In this document: in pieces, positions 8,347-17,763 of the stretch
Layout of the letters: each line of letters begins with the position of its first letter
How positions within the stretch are numbered: the first letter of the stretch is position 1
DNA from: Chlamydiales bacterium
Lineage (GTDB): Bacteria > Chlamydiota > Chlamydiia > Chlamydiales > JARBTQ01
Reading direction: 5' to 3'
Length of the DNA: 54,096 nucleotides
NCBI GenBank assembly: GCA_029240075.1
Contig: JARBTQ010000017.1
Location: forward strand, 1-54,096
Notes under the pieces: model-generated
Database searches by the model: none
What the model was told of the DNA's origin: nothing
The model's input: only the letters and a program-made list of their open reading frames with translations
Program-made: the position numbers and the translations under genes

Positions 8347-10491
8347 ATGAAAAAAGATTGCCAAAGTATTTATACTGCTGTTTTTCTCAACTTAAAACTA
8401 TTTAGCCTAATTTTAGGTTTAAGTAGCCTAAATGCTATAGCATGGCAGGCTGAAAATTCATCTAAGGTGCCTGTAAGAAATTATAAATTGAAAGATGATA
8501 TGTGTTGTGGAAAGGTTATAGATTATAATATGGACTTTATTGAGAAAGATAAGAATCATCCTACAGAGAATAAGTTATGGTCACCCAAATATTGTATGAA
8601 TAGTGTCAAGTTTTTAAGCAATACAAGCTTATCTTCAGATTGTTCTGTGGCATTTTATACAATTGATGAACCAATTTATAAAGATAAAAAAAGCCAGTTC
8701 ATCAAAAGACTAGTAAAGGTGGATCTTTCTTCTAAAACTAAAACTTATTTGACTAACCCTGCTTATAGCTGTCTAGATCCTAAACTTTCCCCTAATGACG
8801 ATATGATTGCTTTCCTTTCAGATCGCAATGGAAAAATGAACATTTGGCTTCTTCCTGTTAATGGAGGAGAAGCTTGGCTTTTGACAGATGTTCCCACTAA
8901 AGTCACTAGTTATGAGTGGTCTCCAGATGGAAAAACGATTGCTTTAACTGTTCCTTCTGAGGCTAAAGACAAAATAGAGGAGGCTTCTATAGAAGGCTCT
9001 GAAATAGAGATTCAACAGCTCTATATCGTTCCTGTGCCAAGTTCTATGTCAGAGGTACAAAAATGCCTACAGCTAACAAAAGATAACTTCTATGTTCGCT
9101 CTGATACCCATTATGACTGGTCCCCAGACAGTAAAAAGATAGCTTTTTCTTATATGGCCGGTGGACAGTTCGATGACTGGCCTTCTAGTACGGTAGCTGT
9201 AATTGATACAGATACATTGGAAATACAGCGATTAGAGAATGATGGAGCAACGCATTCTCCCTATTTTTCCCCAGATGGTTCTCAACTGGCATATGTCAAA
9301 CATGAAGTGCCTTACAGATACGACTTCACTGCTAATCTGGAACTATGTTCGCTAAAAGATAGTACAAGACGCACAATCGACTTAAGCTCGATTGATCAAG
9401 AATTTGGTCTAACGGGTAAATTGATAGGTTGGGGCAAAGATAATCAAACAATTTATCTGCAACAAGCGCAAGGTACAGAGTTAGCACTCTTTTCTGTAGA
9501 CTGTCATTTAGGAAAAATCAAAAAGGTAGATTTGGGCTTACCCTACCTATCTGACGCTCGTGTCCAGTTTAATCGCACTATTATGACTTGTGTACTTCAA
9601 TCGTGTGATACTCCTCCAGAGGTTTATGCTATTGATTTCACACATTTAAAATCAAGAAAAGTGTCTAACGAACATGATGACTTGTCTGGGTTAGCCATTC
9701 CTAAGACAGAACGTATACAATGGCTAGGAGATGATGATGTCTCTATACAAGGATTGCTAACTTATCCTAATAATTATCAAAAAGGGAATAAATATCCTCT
9801 AATAGTTATTGTACATGGGGGACCTATGGCTTCTTTCTTAGAAGATTTTATAGCTGCCCCTAAAAGGCTATTTTGGCCTGTAGCAAGTTTTGCGCAAGAA
9901 GGCTATTTGGTTTTAAGGTGTAATATTCGTGGTTCTACAGGCTATGGCAAAGAATTTAGAAAATCAAATTTCTGCGATTGGGGTGGAAAAGATTTTAAAG
10001 ATTTGATGTGTGGTGTAGATCATCTCATTGCCAAAGGGATTGTAGACTCTGAAAGATTAGGTATTAGTGGATGGAGCTATGGAGGATTTATGACTACATG
10101 GACTATTAGCCATACAGATCGTTTTAAAGCCGCCTCTATAGGGGCTCCAGTGATTAATCTAGTGAGTTTTACAGGAACAGCAGATACTCAAAGATTTATC
10201 CCTAACTATTTCAAAGAGGAATTTTGGCAAAATCTAGACCTATATATTAAGCACTCGCCAATCACACATGCTCATCGTATTAAAACTCCAGTGTTGCTAC
10301 AACACGGGCTTGAGGATAAACGAGTGCCCGTTCAGCAAAGCTATGAATTACACCATGTCCTTAAAAAAAATAATATCAGAGTAGAATTTGTAAAATATCC
10401 ACGTACACCTCATGGTATTATAGAGCCAGAGCTACTTATTGACTGTGCTAATAGAAACTTAGGATGGTTTAATCAACTTTTAAAGCCTTAA
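8347..10491 (+). CDS. Secreted S9-family prolyl oligopeptidase / acylaminoacyl peptidase
   Basis: Serine peptidase with an N-terminal hydrophobic signal-like segment (about residues 14-33), a TolB/WD40-like beta-propeller (repeats such as DPKLSPNDDMIAFLSDRNGK and SPYFSPDGSQLAYV), and a C-terminal alpha/beta-hydrolase domain. The oxyanion HGGP, nucleophile in GWSYGG (Ser577), Asp657 (HGLEDKRVP) and His689 (TPHG) form the expected triad order Ser-Asp-His. The 714 residues are typical for S9B/S9C peptidases. Substrates are probably short or N-blocked peptides. It follows the 7529 gene by 20 bases. Confidence 0.93.
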   Translation: MKKDCQSIYTAVFLNLKLFSLILGLSSLNAIAWQAENSSKVPVRNYKLKDDMCCGKVIDYNMDFIEKDKNHPTENKLWSPKYCMNSVKFLSNTSLSSDCSVAFYTIDEPIYKDKKSQFIKRLVKVDLSSKTKTYLTNPAYSCLDPKLSPNDDMIAFLSDRNGKMNIWLLPVNGGEAWLLTDVPTKVTSYEWSPDGKTIALTVPSEAKDKIEEASIEGSEIEIQQLYIVPVPSSMSEVQKCLQLTKDNFYVRSDTHYDWSPDSKKIAFSYMAGGQFDDWPSSTVAVIDTDTLEIQRLENDGATHSPYFSPDGSQLAYVKHEVPYRYDFTANLELCSLKDSTRRTIDLSSIDQEFGLTGKLIGWGKDNQTIYLQQAQGTELALFSVDCHLGKIKKVDLGLPYLSDARVQFNRTIMTCVLQSCDTPPEVYAIDFTHLKSRKVSNEHDDLSGLAIPKTERIQWLGDDDVSIQGLLTYPNNYQKGNKYPLIVIVHGGPMASFLEDFIAAPKRLFWPVASFAQEGYLVLRCNIRGSTGYGKEFRKSNFCDWGGKDFKDLMCGVDHLIAKGIVDSERLGISGWSYGGFMTTWTISHTDRFKAASIGAPVINLVSFTGTADTQRFIPNYFKEEFWQNLDLYIKHSPITHAHRIKTPVLLQHGLEDKRVPVQQSYELHHVLKKNNIRVEFVKYPRTPHGIIEPELLIDCANRNLGWFNQLLKP

Positions 10492-10674
10492 ATTTTTGTA
10501 TTAAACTCAGAGCTTTTGTAAGCAAACATTGGCTCTCTTTCGAACCTTTACCTCAAAGATCTATTGGGAGTTTACTCTATCCCTAAGCATAAATTTTAGA
10601 AAGTAGTAGGTAAAGGTATAGGGTCCCTTAGCAATCTTATTTGGCTTAATAAAAATAAATAAAAGGAGAAAGTT

Positions 10675-12054
10675 ATGAATAGTGCTCCGCTAAATATTCC
10701 ATTGAATACCACTTCACACATAAGCGAATACCCTCAAGAGAAAAGCTGGATAAGGCATGAAGAAGTAGCTGAAAAGTTTTTTCCTTTCCTTCCCTTAGAT
10801 ACATTGTCATCATTAAGCATGACCTGTAAACGCATGAAAAGATTTGCTTCAACAGAATTAAAGCAAAGGGGAAATTTCTTTAAGACATTTCAAGAAAGGG
10901 TGGCAACTAACAGTTGCAAACAAATAAAAGAGAGTCAAAGCGGTAATGCTACCCCCTTATATCATTCTGATGAGGCTTTTTTTTTGCAGATGGAAGCGGA
11001 AATGAATAGCCGTCTTTCAAAGGAAGGTAGTCATTTTCCCTCTAGTCGAAAAAATACTGGTTATACTCAGCTAAGCGTGGATGAGTACGACACTAGTCTA
11101 CTTCATAGACTGCATATTGAGACAGAACGGCTAATAATGGAAAAGGGAAATTCCTTAAATAAGCAGCAATTAGTCATAAGCAGCCTGGAAAACTTACTTA
11201 AAGCTAGCATTAAGGAAGGTTGTATTTCAGATGTTATTCGTATGATAGAATTAAGCTATCAAGAAAAGTTCCTAACAAAAAAGGCATTAGAGCAAAATAC
11301 AATAGTCAAATTTTTAATTGAGGCAGAGTACGTTTCTGAAGCTATTCAAATTTCAATTATTTCAATTCCTTTTGATCATTATATTCTTAATGATTCTTTT
11401 ATAGGCATTATCAAAAAATTCGTTTTGCATGTTCAAAAGTCAAAAAAATGGGAAGATTTATTGAGTGTTTCAATTTTTCCGACTGTAACAAAATATGATG
11501 TTCAAGCAGAAGTTTTGGCTATATTTAAAGTTAACCCTGAGCTCTACTTCAAACTGTTAATAACTTGGCTGGCTCGATTGCCCTTTGAAAATAAACAAAA
11601 GTTGCAATTTGCTAAAAAGCTAGCTGGTTATCTCCAAGAGCAATTTTCAGACTACGCTCAGCAACTTTGCCTTGAGTATCAGAATGTTAACGTTGGACCT
11701 AGTACAAGTAAAAAGGACTCTCCAAGTTTAGCCTCTTTACCCAGTAGCAACGACCAAAAACTCCAGGAGATACAAAATAAGGTAGAGCTGATAGAACAGT
11801 CGATTGAGAGGCAGGAATGGGCAATAGCACAAGAGTTTATTAATGATGGCACTTTGCCATATAAAGAACGAACAAACTTGCTAGAAAAATTAGATATAGC
11901 TCAAGCGTTGATTGCATCCATAGAATCTTTAGATATCGATGAAGAGATGCGAATATCGCAGGATTATGAGAATAGTTCAAAATTCAAAGAGGATGAAAAC
12001 TTTGCATCATCTAGTCGTTTAGATGTAGATGAATTTATAAAATTACCGACTTAA
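10675..12054 (+). CDS. F-box-like domain protein (putative host-directed effector)
   Basis: A 459-residue protein with an F-box-like segment at about residues 26-66 (core FLPLDTLSSLSMTCKRMKRF), the helix pattern eukaryotic SCF ligases use to bind Skp1. The remainder is helical and charged, with a probable coiled coil near 360-400; no LRR or other recruiting repeat is recognisable. AGGAG lies 7 bases upstream of the ATG. F-box proteins are known effectors in amoeba-associated chlamydiae and Legionella; that this one is secreted is inference. Confidence 0.75.
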   Translation: MNSAPLNIPLNTTSHISEYPQEKSWIRHEEVAEKFFPFLPLDTLSSLSMTCKRMKRFASTELKQRGNFFKTFQERVATNSCKQIKESQSGNATPLYHSDEAFFLQMEAEMNSRLSKEGSHFPSSRKNTGYTQLSVDEYDTSLLHRLHIETERLIMEKGNSLNKQQLVISSLENLLKASIKEGCISDVIRMIELSYQEKFLTKKALEQNTIVKFLIEAEYVSEAIQISIISIPFDHYILNDSFIGIIKKFVLHVQKSKKWEDLLSVSIFPTVTKYDVQAEVLAIFKVNPELYFKLLITWLARLPFENKQKLQFAKKLAGYLQEQFSDYAQQLCLEYQNVNVGPSTSKKDSPSLASLPSSNDQKLQEIQNKVELIEQSIERQEWAIAQEFINDGTLPYKERTNLLEKLDIAQALIASIESLDIDEEMRISQDYENSSKFKEDENFASSSRLDVDEFIKLPT

Positions 12055-12097
12055 GAAGATAGGGAAGAATATTTTGCTAGAAACTACAAAACATAAG

Positions 12098-12913
12098 CTA
12101 GATATTCCAACTAATTAAACCTGCACAAAGAGCCTTTTCAATAAGCTCTCGCTTAGTAGTACAATTTAATTTATTTTTTACGTTTTCTAAATAATGCTCT
12201 ACAGTTCGAAAAGATAAGTTCATAATCTCGGCGGTTTCTTTTGCGGTCTTCCCCATAAAGTACAATTTGAGGCATTGCAATTCTTGAGTCGAAAGGGTAT
12301 TGCGGACATATCTTTTAAATTCCATACCATGATAATTAGATTGTAAATACTGTTTAATAGGGTTTGCCGCATTCATATCATAAAATCGATTGCCAGGGAA
12401 TTCCAAGAGATTCATTGGCTCATAATAGGCATTTTGCAATAAATCTTTCAATTCGTCACATAGATAAAGATAGAATTTTTGAAAACAGACTTCATTTTTA
12501 ACATAGATATCGTAAATTTGATAATGCGAAGGGGGAGAGAAAAAACCAAATCCTTTGACTCCTTGCTCATCCTTGTGAACAACCGTAATAGGATGATCAT
12601 AAGCATACGTTGAACTCATTAGGTCATAATGATCATTTGCTAAATTGGAAGGTAAGTTCCGTTCAAAGTAAACACCACTGACATAATTTTCTGGTTTGAC
12701 CAGAAGGGGTGTATGACTAACTAGTTTATTTTCAAATCCGTATTCTAAAAAATTGCTATCAGATGTGATCATAGTCAACTGGCCTGTTTCAGTAAGGCTG
12801 AAAAACCAATAGAATGTTACACCAAACTGGTGAAATAAAGGTTCACAAAGTTGTTTTATTTTCCTTTCATAAGGACGTACAAACTTTTTAATAAAAGGAA
12901 GATGAATTTCCAT
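12098..12913 (-). CDS. LuxR-family transcriptional regulator
   Basis: The 271 residues have an N-terminal sensor-like region I do not recognise (no receiver-domain hallmarks) and a C-terminal LuxR/FixJ helix-turn-helix at about 205-265 (STQELQCLKLYFMGKTAKETAEIMNLS followed by RTVEHYLENVKNKL). A nearly perfect 21-bp palindrome lies about 130 bases upstream of the start (13043-13063), a plausible autoregulatory operator. No strong Shine-Dalgarno is visible. It is convergent with the F-box-like gene. Confidence 0.88.
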   Translation of the reverse strand: MEIHLPFIKKFVRPYERKIKQLCEPLFHQFGVTFYWFFSLTETGQLTMITSDSNFLEYGFENKLVSHTPLLVKPENYVSGVYFERNLPSNLANDHYDLMSSTYAYDHPITVVHKDEQGVKGFGFFSPPSHYQIYDIYVKNEVCFQKFYLYLCDELKDLLQNAYYEPMNLLEFPGNRFYDMNAANPIKQYLQSNYHGMEFKRYVRNTLSTQELQCLKLYFMGKTAKETAEIMNLSFRTVEHYLENVKNKLNCTTKRELIEKALCAGLISWNI

Positions 12914-13042
12914 TTTAGATAATCTTTCTTGTTTATAATAAAGTTTAAATTAGTTTTGATTTAAACTTATTCATTTTATCTTTTTTTCTCAAGGATATTT
13001 AGTTTGAAAAGTAATAGAGTACGCCAATTTGTTCATTGTTAG

Positions 13043-13063
13043 ATAGGGTATTAAATACCCTAT
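13043..13063. promoter_or_regulatory. Palindrome, candidate LuxR-type operator (copy 1)
   Basis: Perfect 9-bp arms ATAGGGTAT/ATACCCTAT around a 3-base centre, core GGGTATTAAATACC. It lies about 130 bases upstream of the LuxR-type gene, and a 19/21 match recurs at 14428-14448. Size and symmetry fit LuxR-family sites; binding is inferred. Confidence 0.6.
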
Positions 13064-13892
13064 GCTTTGTGGTTAATTTATAATTGGTTTATTTCCAAGT
13101 CTTTATGTTATATGCGATAAAGAATGGCCGTTGTTAAATATTTTTATCTGAAATCAAATAGCTTTTTCGTTAAATTTCCTTGTGGTCAAAGTTAAATACT
13201 TGATGTAGTGGAAAAGATTTCTTATTGAAAAAAGCAGTTTTTCTTCAATATATTTCCTCAAGATTCTGGAAGAACGCATCGCGTGTCACTATGGTTTTCT
13301 TCTAGTGCTTTGAAAAGCTCAAATGACCAGTAACCTCTGACTTAATTCTATTTCATAGGACAAGTCATCACATAGGGTTCGATTGAGGCCACATTATACT
13401 TTGCTAAGCTGTAATTGTTTACTTTGCTAATAAATTAAAAAGTTCCAGTCATACGGCTATAGATAGTCATATTTTTCTTCCTGCAAAAATGAGATCAAAA
13501 AGCGTTAATAAATATAAAACAATTTGAATTGATAACTCACAATACCATATTTAAAATTTGATTATTTCAATTCGAAGTATTGGAGCTCTCATAATCACTA
13601 ATTTTATAGGGATACCCATTTAGCTTTTCCCAAAATTAATAAAGAAATTTTCATTGTAAAGCCTAAAAACGTTAGATAGGGCAAGATAGAAAAATTTCAG
13701 TAAGCATGCAAAGAGGCATACCAGACTTACAAAAAAATTAAAGCATACCAGTAAGTCTGAATTAGACGGAGATAGTTAATTAAGCTAATTGTATTTTAAC
13801 CGTATGCTTTTATACAGGTTATGTAGAAGAGATCTCTATAGCTTAGATAAAAGGAGTGACTAGAAATAAAATTACTAGAAAGTCTATCCCAG

Positions 13893-13919
13893 TACCGTAT
13901 GTAATTGGCACATACGGTA
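13893..13919 (-). terminator. Hairpin downstream of 13958 gene
   Basis: Perfect 10-bp arms TACCGTATGT/ACATACGGTA with a 7-base loop, 39 bases past the stop of the minus-strand gene. No T run follows on that strand, so intrinsic termination is uncertain; it may protect the 3' end. Confidence 0.45.
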
Positions 13920-13957
13920 ATAGGATGTTTAGCAACTTTTGCTCTCTATTGAGTGAC

Positions 13958-14341
13958 TTAAGTTTGCTCAACTTTTTTCTGGTAGCTTCCAAAGTAAGTA
14001 TAGTAGGCTTGCAGTGGTAAAGTTACAGGCCATGCACAACAGAAAAGACCACGTACAGATAACCATGTCCTGATCCAGGCTGAAGGAAGATGTGTGATTA
14101 AGTCATCCACTTTTTCTTGTGGAGTCTCTATTTTTACATTTCTTTCTTTCAGTTCTTTCTCATAAAGTAAGCCACTGTGGTAGGCTTGAAATATAACTAC
14201 CCCTGTAGCATAGGTTGCTAACACAGGATGGTTTTCATATCCAGAAAGAATGCCATTAGTTAATTTACTCCCAAGTGAGCTTAATCTATCTGCCATAGTA
14301 AATGGAGATGGGAAGTACTGTACTATACGGTCAATTTGCAT
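13958..14341 (-). CDS. Hypothetical membrane protein
   Basis: Not recognised. From the ATG at 14341 it has 127 residues with two hydrophobic stretches, about 43-64 (VLATYATGVVIFQAYHSGLLY region) and 95-118 (GLFCCAWPVTLPLQAYYTYFG), separated by a charged loop. The frame is open to an earlier start at 14413, but the 14341 ATG is nearer to a GGA element (9 bases upstream). The palindrome at 14428-14448 sits upstream, between this gene and the divergent DUF2000 gene, so both may share control. Confidence 0.6.
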   Translation of the reverse strand: MQIDRIVQYFPSPFTMADRLSSLGSKLTNGILSGYENHPVLATYATGVVIFQAYHSGLLYEKELKERNVKIETPQEKVDDLITHLPSAWIRTWLSVRGLFCCAWPVTLPLQAYYTYFGSYQKKVEQT

Positions 14342-14427
14342 AATTTTTTTCCATGGTTGGATAATTCTATCGAATTTTGCACCTCTTTTTTGGTAAGTCC
14401 ACCTTAATATCAAATTAATTTTTGTGC

Positions 14428-14448
14428 ATAGGGTATTAAATACCGTAG
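14428..14448. promoter_or_regulatory. Palindrome, candidate LuxR-type operator (copy 2)
   Basis: Matches the site at 13043-13063 at 19 of 21 positions, with the same core GGGTATTAAATACC. It lies in the divergent gap between the membrane protein (minus) and the DUF2000 protein (plus), the place expected for a shared operator. Confidence 0.6.
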
Positions 14449-14569
14449 TAGTATATTCTATGGTGTTTATGTGTAACGGAAGTTGCTTTGAAAATAATTG
14501 ATTTTATTTAACTTTTAATAAGTGTATTGTATTAACAAGTATATTTTTTAATAAAAAAGAGGATAATAC

Positions 14570-14983
14570 ATGAGCTTTGCTAATAAATTAGTTGCTGTTA
14601 TGAATGAGAAAATAGAGCCTGGAGTTATTATGAACGCTTTAGCTCATATGTGCATTGGATTTGGCTCTGAAGTTGGGAAAGATTCTTTACATTTGACAAA
14701 CTATGTGGATGCAGATGGAGGAAATCATTCTTTCATATCAGAGATGCCTTTTATGATCTTGAAAAGTAATTCTAACAAAATTAAAGCTCTCAGACAGTCT
14801 GCAATAGAAGCTGGAATCCGTTTTGTAGACTTTACAGATACCATGACTATTGGAACCTATCTTGAGCAATTAGAACGCACAAAGCAAACAAAAGGCGATG
14901 ATCTTATTTACTATGGAATCGTTTTATTTGGAGATTGGGAAAAGGTTTCTCAACTTACGAAAAAATTTTCTTTATGGAAATAG
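14570..14983 (+). CDS. DUF2000 family protein
   Basis: The 137 residues match the DUF2000 pattern: an N-terminal strand ending NKLVAVMNEKIEPGVIMNALAHMCIGFG, an invariant-looking HSFISEMPFMILK segment, then KIKALRQSAIEAGIRFVDFT. The family has a peptidyl-tRNA-hydrolase-II-like fold, but its function is unknown to me. AGAGGA precedes the ATG. Its upstream region carries palindrome copy 2. Confidence 0.8.
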   Translation: MSFANKLVAVMNEKIEPGVIMNALAHMCIGFGSEVGKDSLHLTNYVDADGGNHSFISEMPFMILKSNSNKIKALRQSAIEAGIRFVDFTDTMTIGTYLEQLERTKQTKGDDLIYYGIVLFGDWEKVSQLTKKFSLWK

Positions 14984-15212
14984 CTTGGAACTTCAAAGAT
15001 ATAGTACTGAAACAGCTAGGAAGTTTTATTTTGGTAGAGATTTCATAAAATAGTTTTTTTACAAGGTCTATCAATGTAGCCAATAGAAAATATTGCATAA
15101 GCTTTAAATAAGCTGAGAACATAGGTATGGCCTAAAAAAGCCAGAGAATAACCTAGCCAATATCGTCTAATAAATATTTTTACCCTTTGGATTTTGGATA
15201 TTTAACACGCTG

Positions 15213-15545
15213 TTAGGTGCTCTTGGGTGCCTCTGTAGAGCGTGTTAGGCGATCCAATTCAGCAAAAAAATCAGCAGCTGCAACTTGAGCTTTAGTCATC
15301 TGCTCCTCCATTTTAGCAAATTTCTCTTCAATCTCTTTTTGTTTTGTATCCATTCTTTCCTTTATTTTCAGTATAGTCCTTTCGAATCTAGCAGAACAAT
15401 CTGTTTGGAAAATTTTTTCTTGTTCTTCCTTTATTTTTAATGCTTTAGCAACCTCATTGTCGCATTTATTATTCTTTGCAATACTTTTTTTAGCGTATGT
15501 CATGGGGAAATTACTTGAACTATCAGACACATTTAATTGGTGCAT
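15213..15545 (-). CDS. Small coiled-coil protein
   Basis: Not recognised. The 110 residues form one charged helical stretch (about 25-95, EEQEKIFQT...KIKERMDTKQKEIEEKFAKMEEQM) with heptad-like spacing, flanked by a Ser-rich head and a short polar tail. I chose the ATG at 15545 because GGAGG lies 5 bases upstream; an in-frame start 12 bases earlier lacks this. It stands alone between the DUF2000 and alcohol dehydrogenase genes. Confidence 0.6.
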   Translation of the reverse strand: MHQLNVSDSSSNFPMTYAKKSIAKNNKCDNEVAKALKIKEEQEKIFQTDCSARFERTILKIKERMDTKQKEIEEKFAKMEEQMTKAQVAAADFFAELDRLTRSTEAPKST

Positions 15546-15734
15546 AGTGACCTCCAAGAGTCTATAATGAAAGAAATAACTTTTCTATAAATTCAATATT
15601 TTTTCTCTTCAATCTAAAAATCTAAAGTAGATTGAAAGCTCTCTAGGAAATACTCTATTCGTAAAAGGATTGAGAACTAAAAAATAGGAAGTTACATTTT
15701 ATCTTTAACATAGCAACCTAAAAGGTGGTAATTT

Positions 15735-16793
15735 ATGATTAAAGCTTCTGGCTATGCGGCTTTAGCTGCCAATACTCTGCTTCAACCTTTTCAATTTGAA
15801 CGGCGCGAACTTCAATCAACCGATATTCATATAGAGATCCTTTACTGTGGTGTGTGCCATAGTGACATTCATACAGCAAAGGGGGAGTGGAAGGGAACAG
15901 TCTATCCTGTTGTTCCTGGACATGAAATAGTAGGGCGAATTGTTAAAGTTGGCTCAGAAGTTACAAATTTTAAATTAGGGGATTTCGCGGCAGTTGGTTG
16001 CATGGTTGACTCTTGCCGTACTTGCAGTAGCTGTCGTCACGATTTAGAACAGTATTGTGAAGGAAAAACAATTTATACTTACAACAGTCCCGATAAATAT
16101 ACAGGTAAGACCACTTACGGGGGGTATTCTAACCAGATTGTTGTTGATCAAAAATTTGTGTTGCATATTCCTAGCGCTTTTCAAGACAGTCAGCTCGCCA
16201 GCGTAGCCCCTTTACTCTGTGCAGGAATTACGACTTATTCCCCTTTACGCCATTGGAATGTTAAGAGCGGGGATAGAGTAGGAGTGGTAGGACTCGGTGG
16301 ATTAGGGCACATGGGATTGAAAATTGCCCGAGCTTTAGGAGCCCATGTGACTTTATTTACTACTTCCCGCAATAAAGTAGAGGATGCAAAACGGTTAGGA
16401 GCACATGAAGTCGTTCTTTCAACTGATGAAGAGGCAGTGAAAAAGCAACAAGGAACGTTTAACTTCATCCTCAATACAGTTTCTGTACCCCATTCTTTAG
16501 ATACTTACTTGGATTTACTAAAATATGATGGGGTAATGTGTCTTGTCGGGCTACCCGCAGAATTGCACCCTTCGCCAAATGTCGCTAAACTTATTGTTAA
16601 GCGTAGAACTCTTGCAGGATCTTTAATAGGGGGAATTAAGGAGACACAGGAGATGTTGGATTTTTGTGCTAAGCACAATATCGTCTCAGATGTAGAAGTG
16701 ATCTCTATTCAGAAAATTAATGAAGCATATGAGCGTATGATCAAGAACGATGTTAAATATCGCTTCGTCATTGATATGGCTTCGCTTAAATAA
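15735..16793 (+). CDS. Zinc-dependent NAD(P) alcohol dehydrogenase (CAD/YahK type)
   Basis: Medium-chain dehydrogenase that interconverts alcohols and aldehydes. Catalytic-zinc residues Cys41 (CGVCHSDIH) and His63-Glu64 (PGHEIVG) are present, and the structural zinc set Cys94, Cys97, Cys100 and Cys108 is complete. The cofactor-binding loop reads VGLGGLGHMGLKIARALGA. The 352 residues match the cinnamyl-alcohol/YahK branch; substrate is unknown. AAAGGTGG precedes the ATG. It is followed by a strong hairpin shared with hipT. Confidence 0.95.
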   Translation: MIKASGYAALAANTLLQPFQFERRELQSTDIHIEILYCGVCHSDIHTAKGEWKGTVYPVVPGHEIVGRIVKVGSEVTNFKLGDFAAVGCMVDSCRTCSSCRHDLEQYCEGKTIYTYNSPDKYTGKTTYGGYSNQIVVDQKFVLHIPSAFQDSQLASVAPLLCAGITTYSPLRHWNVKSGDRVGVVGLGGLGHMGLKIARALGAHVTLFTTSRNKVEDAKRLGAHEVVLSTDEEAVKKQQGTFNFILNTVSVPHSLDTYLDLLKYDGVMCLVGLPAELHPSPNVAKLIVKRRTLAGSLIGGIKETQEMLDFCAKHNIVSDVEVISIQKINEAYERMIKNDVKYRFVIDMASLK

Positions 16794-16811
16794 ATGTTTA
16801 CTACAGTACTC

Positions 16812-16838
16812 GGCCTCTTTCTTCATAAGCAAGAGGCC
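16812..16838. terminator. Bidirectional terminator between adh and hipT
   Basis: Perfect 8-bp arms GGCCTCTT/AAGAGGCC with an 11-base loop, placed in the 46-base gap between two convergent genes. The GC-rich stem stands out in AT-rich DNA; only short T-rich tracts flank it. Confidence 0.7.
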
Positions 16839-16839
16839 T

Positions 16840-17763
16840 TTACTCTAAACAACTCCAACGCTTCTTAATAAGATCTAAATACTTTTCACGCATTGTTTCA
16901 GATAGAAAGCTATTGTGAATCAATTCATCCCAATCAGCAAAAACGTCATTAAAACGGTCAAGCTCTTCTAATACGACAGTTCGCGTTAAGCCTAGCCTCT
17001 CTTGAGCAAAATAATCAAATAGATCGCTTGAATTAAGTTTACTTTTTTTTCCTCGAATTGGTAAAGCAATCTCCTCCTTAGCTTTAAGGACAATGGTTGT
17101 ATTCAGAAGATCATATGTAGGACTCATTTCCACCTTATAGTCACGACGGATCAAAGAGAAGTTCTTTAGATGCATATCTTCATTTCCCGTTAGAAAATTA
17201 AACAAGACAATACGAAATAATTTTAATTTTTCTAGGACAGGGAATGTGCAGTGTTCTTCAATCACACCAACCACTTTTTCCATACTTGCATCGTATTTAG
17301 TCTCACGTGGATAACCTAATAATTGAGAAAAGTCTTCTACAGCTAACTTACGATTTTTTGGAAGGCGATCAAATCTTTGGATGAAATAAGTCAGAGAACC
17401 ATCAATATTATAAATCATTCCATGAAAAGGGACTTCAATACCTACTTTTGAGGCGAGCTTCATAGTTAAATCTTCATTTTGAGGGAGCTCTTCGTAAAGC
17501 TGGTGAGGTGGCTTCAAGATGAATCGCCCTCCATTTTCTACAACTTCGAATGTTTGCTTAGTAGTATTAAATTTAGCGCTTAGCTTGGGTTGTACCCCTT
17601 GTATAGAAAGCTTAGCAGCCATTTGTGCCGCTAGCGCAATTTGTTCAGTAGGAGTATAAGGAAGATCATTTAAATTCTCTAAATTTTTTGCTAACAGTCT
17701 AAGTCCCTTTTTTGAGTATTTATGGTTTTCACAATTTTCATAAGTGATAGGACAACGGTTCAT
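16840..17763 (-). CDS. hipT: HipT-type Ser/Thr kinase toxin (HipA core without N-domain)
   Basis: Toxin kinase of the HipA family; relatives inactivate tRNA synthetases by phosphorylation and halt growth. The 307 residues contain the Gly-rich loop GVQPKLS (56-62), catalytic NEDMHLKN with Asp196, and the metal-binding YDLL Asp218. The usual HipA N-terminal subdomain is absent and is encoded separately just upstream, as in E. coli HipBST. Before the loop, Ser53-Ile-Gln replaces the Ser-x-Ser arrangement of E. coli HipT, so self-phosphorylation may differ. The start overlaps the hipS stop by 4 bases (ATGA), with GAGG 7 bases upstream. Confidence 0.88.
   Translation of the reverse strand: MNRCPITYENCENHKYSKKGLRLLAKNLENLNDLPYTPTEQIALAAQMAAKLSIQGVQPKLSAKFNTTKQTFEVVENGGRFILKPPHQLYEELPQNEDLTMKLASKVGIEVPFHGMIYNIDGSLTYFIQRFDRLPKNRKLAVEDFSQLLGYPRETKYDASMEKVVGVIEEHCTFPVLEKLKLFRIVLFNFLTGNEDMHLKNFSLIRRDYKVEMSPTYDLLNTTIVLKAKEEIALPIRGKKSKLNSSDLFDYFAQERLGLTRTVVLEELDRFNDVFADWDELIHNSFLSETMREKYLDLIKKRWSCLE

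Larger units (their letters stand above)
12914..13957. other. Gene-poor kilobase
   Basis: No convincing coding frame or RNA gene is visible in this AT-rich stretch. It holds the LuxR-proximal palindrome (13043-13063), a stem with arms 13722-13730 and 13751-13759 (CAGACTTAC/GTAAGTCTG, 20-base loop, with GCATACCA repeated beside each arm) and the hairpin at 13893-13919. It may be decayed DNA, or carry an unrecognised small RNA. Confidence 0.5.
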
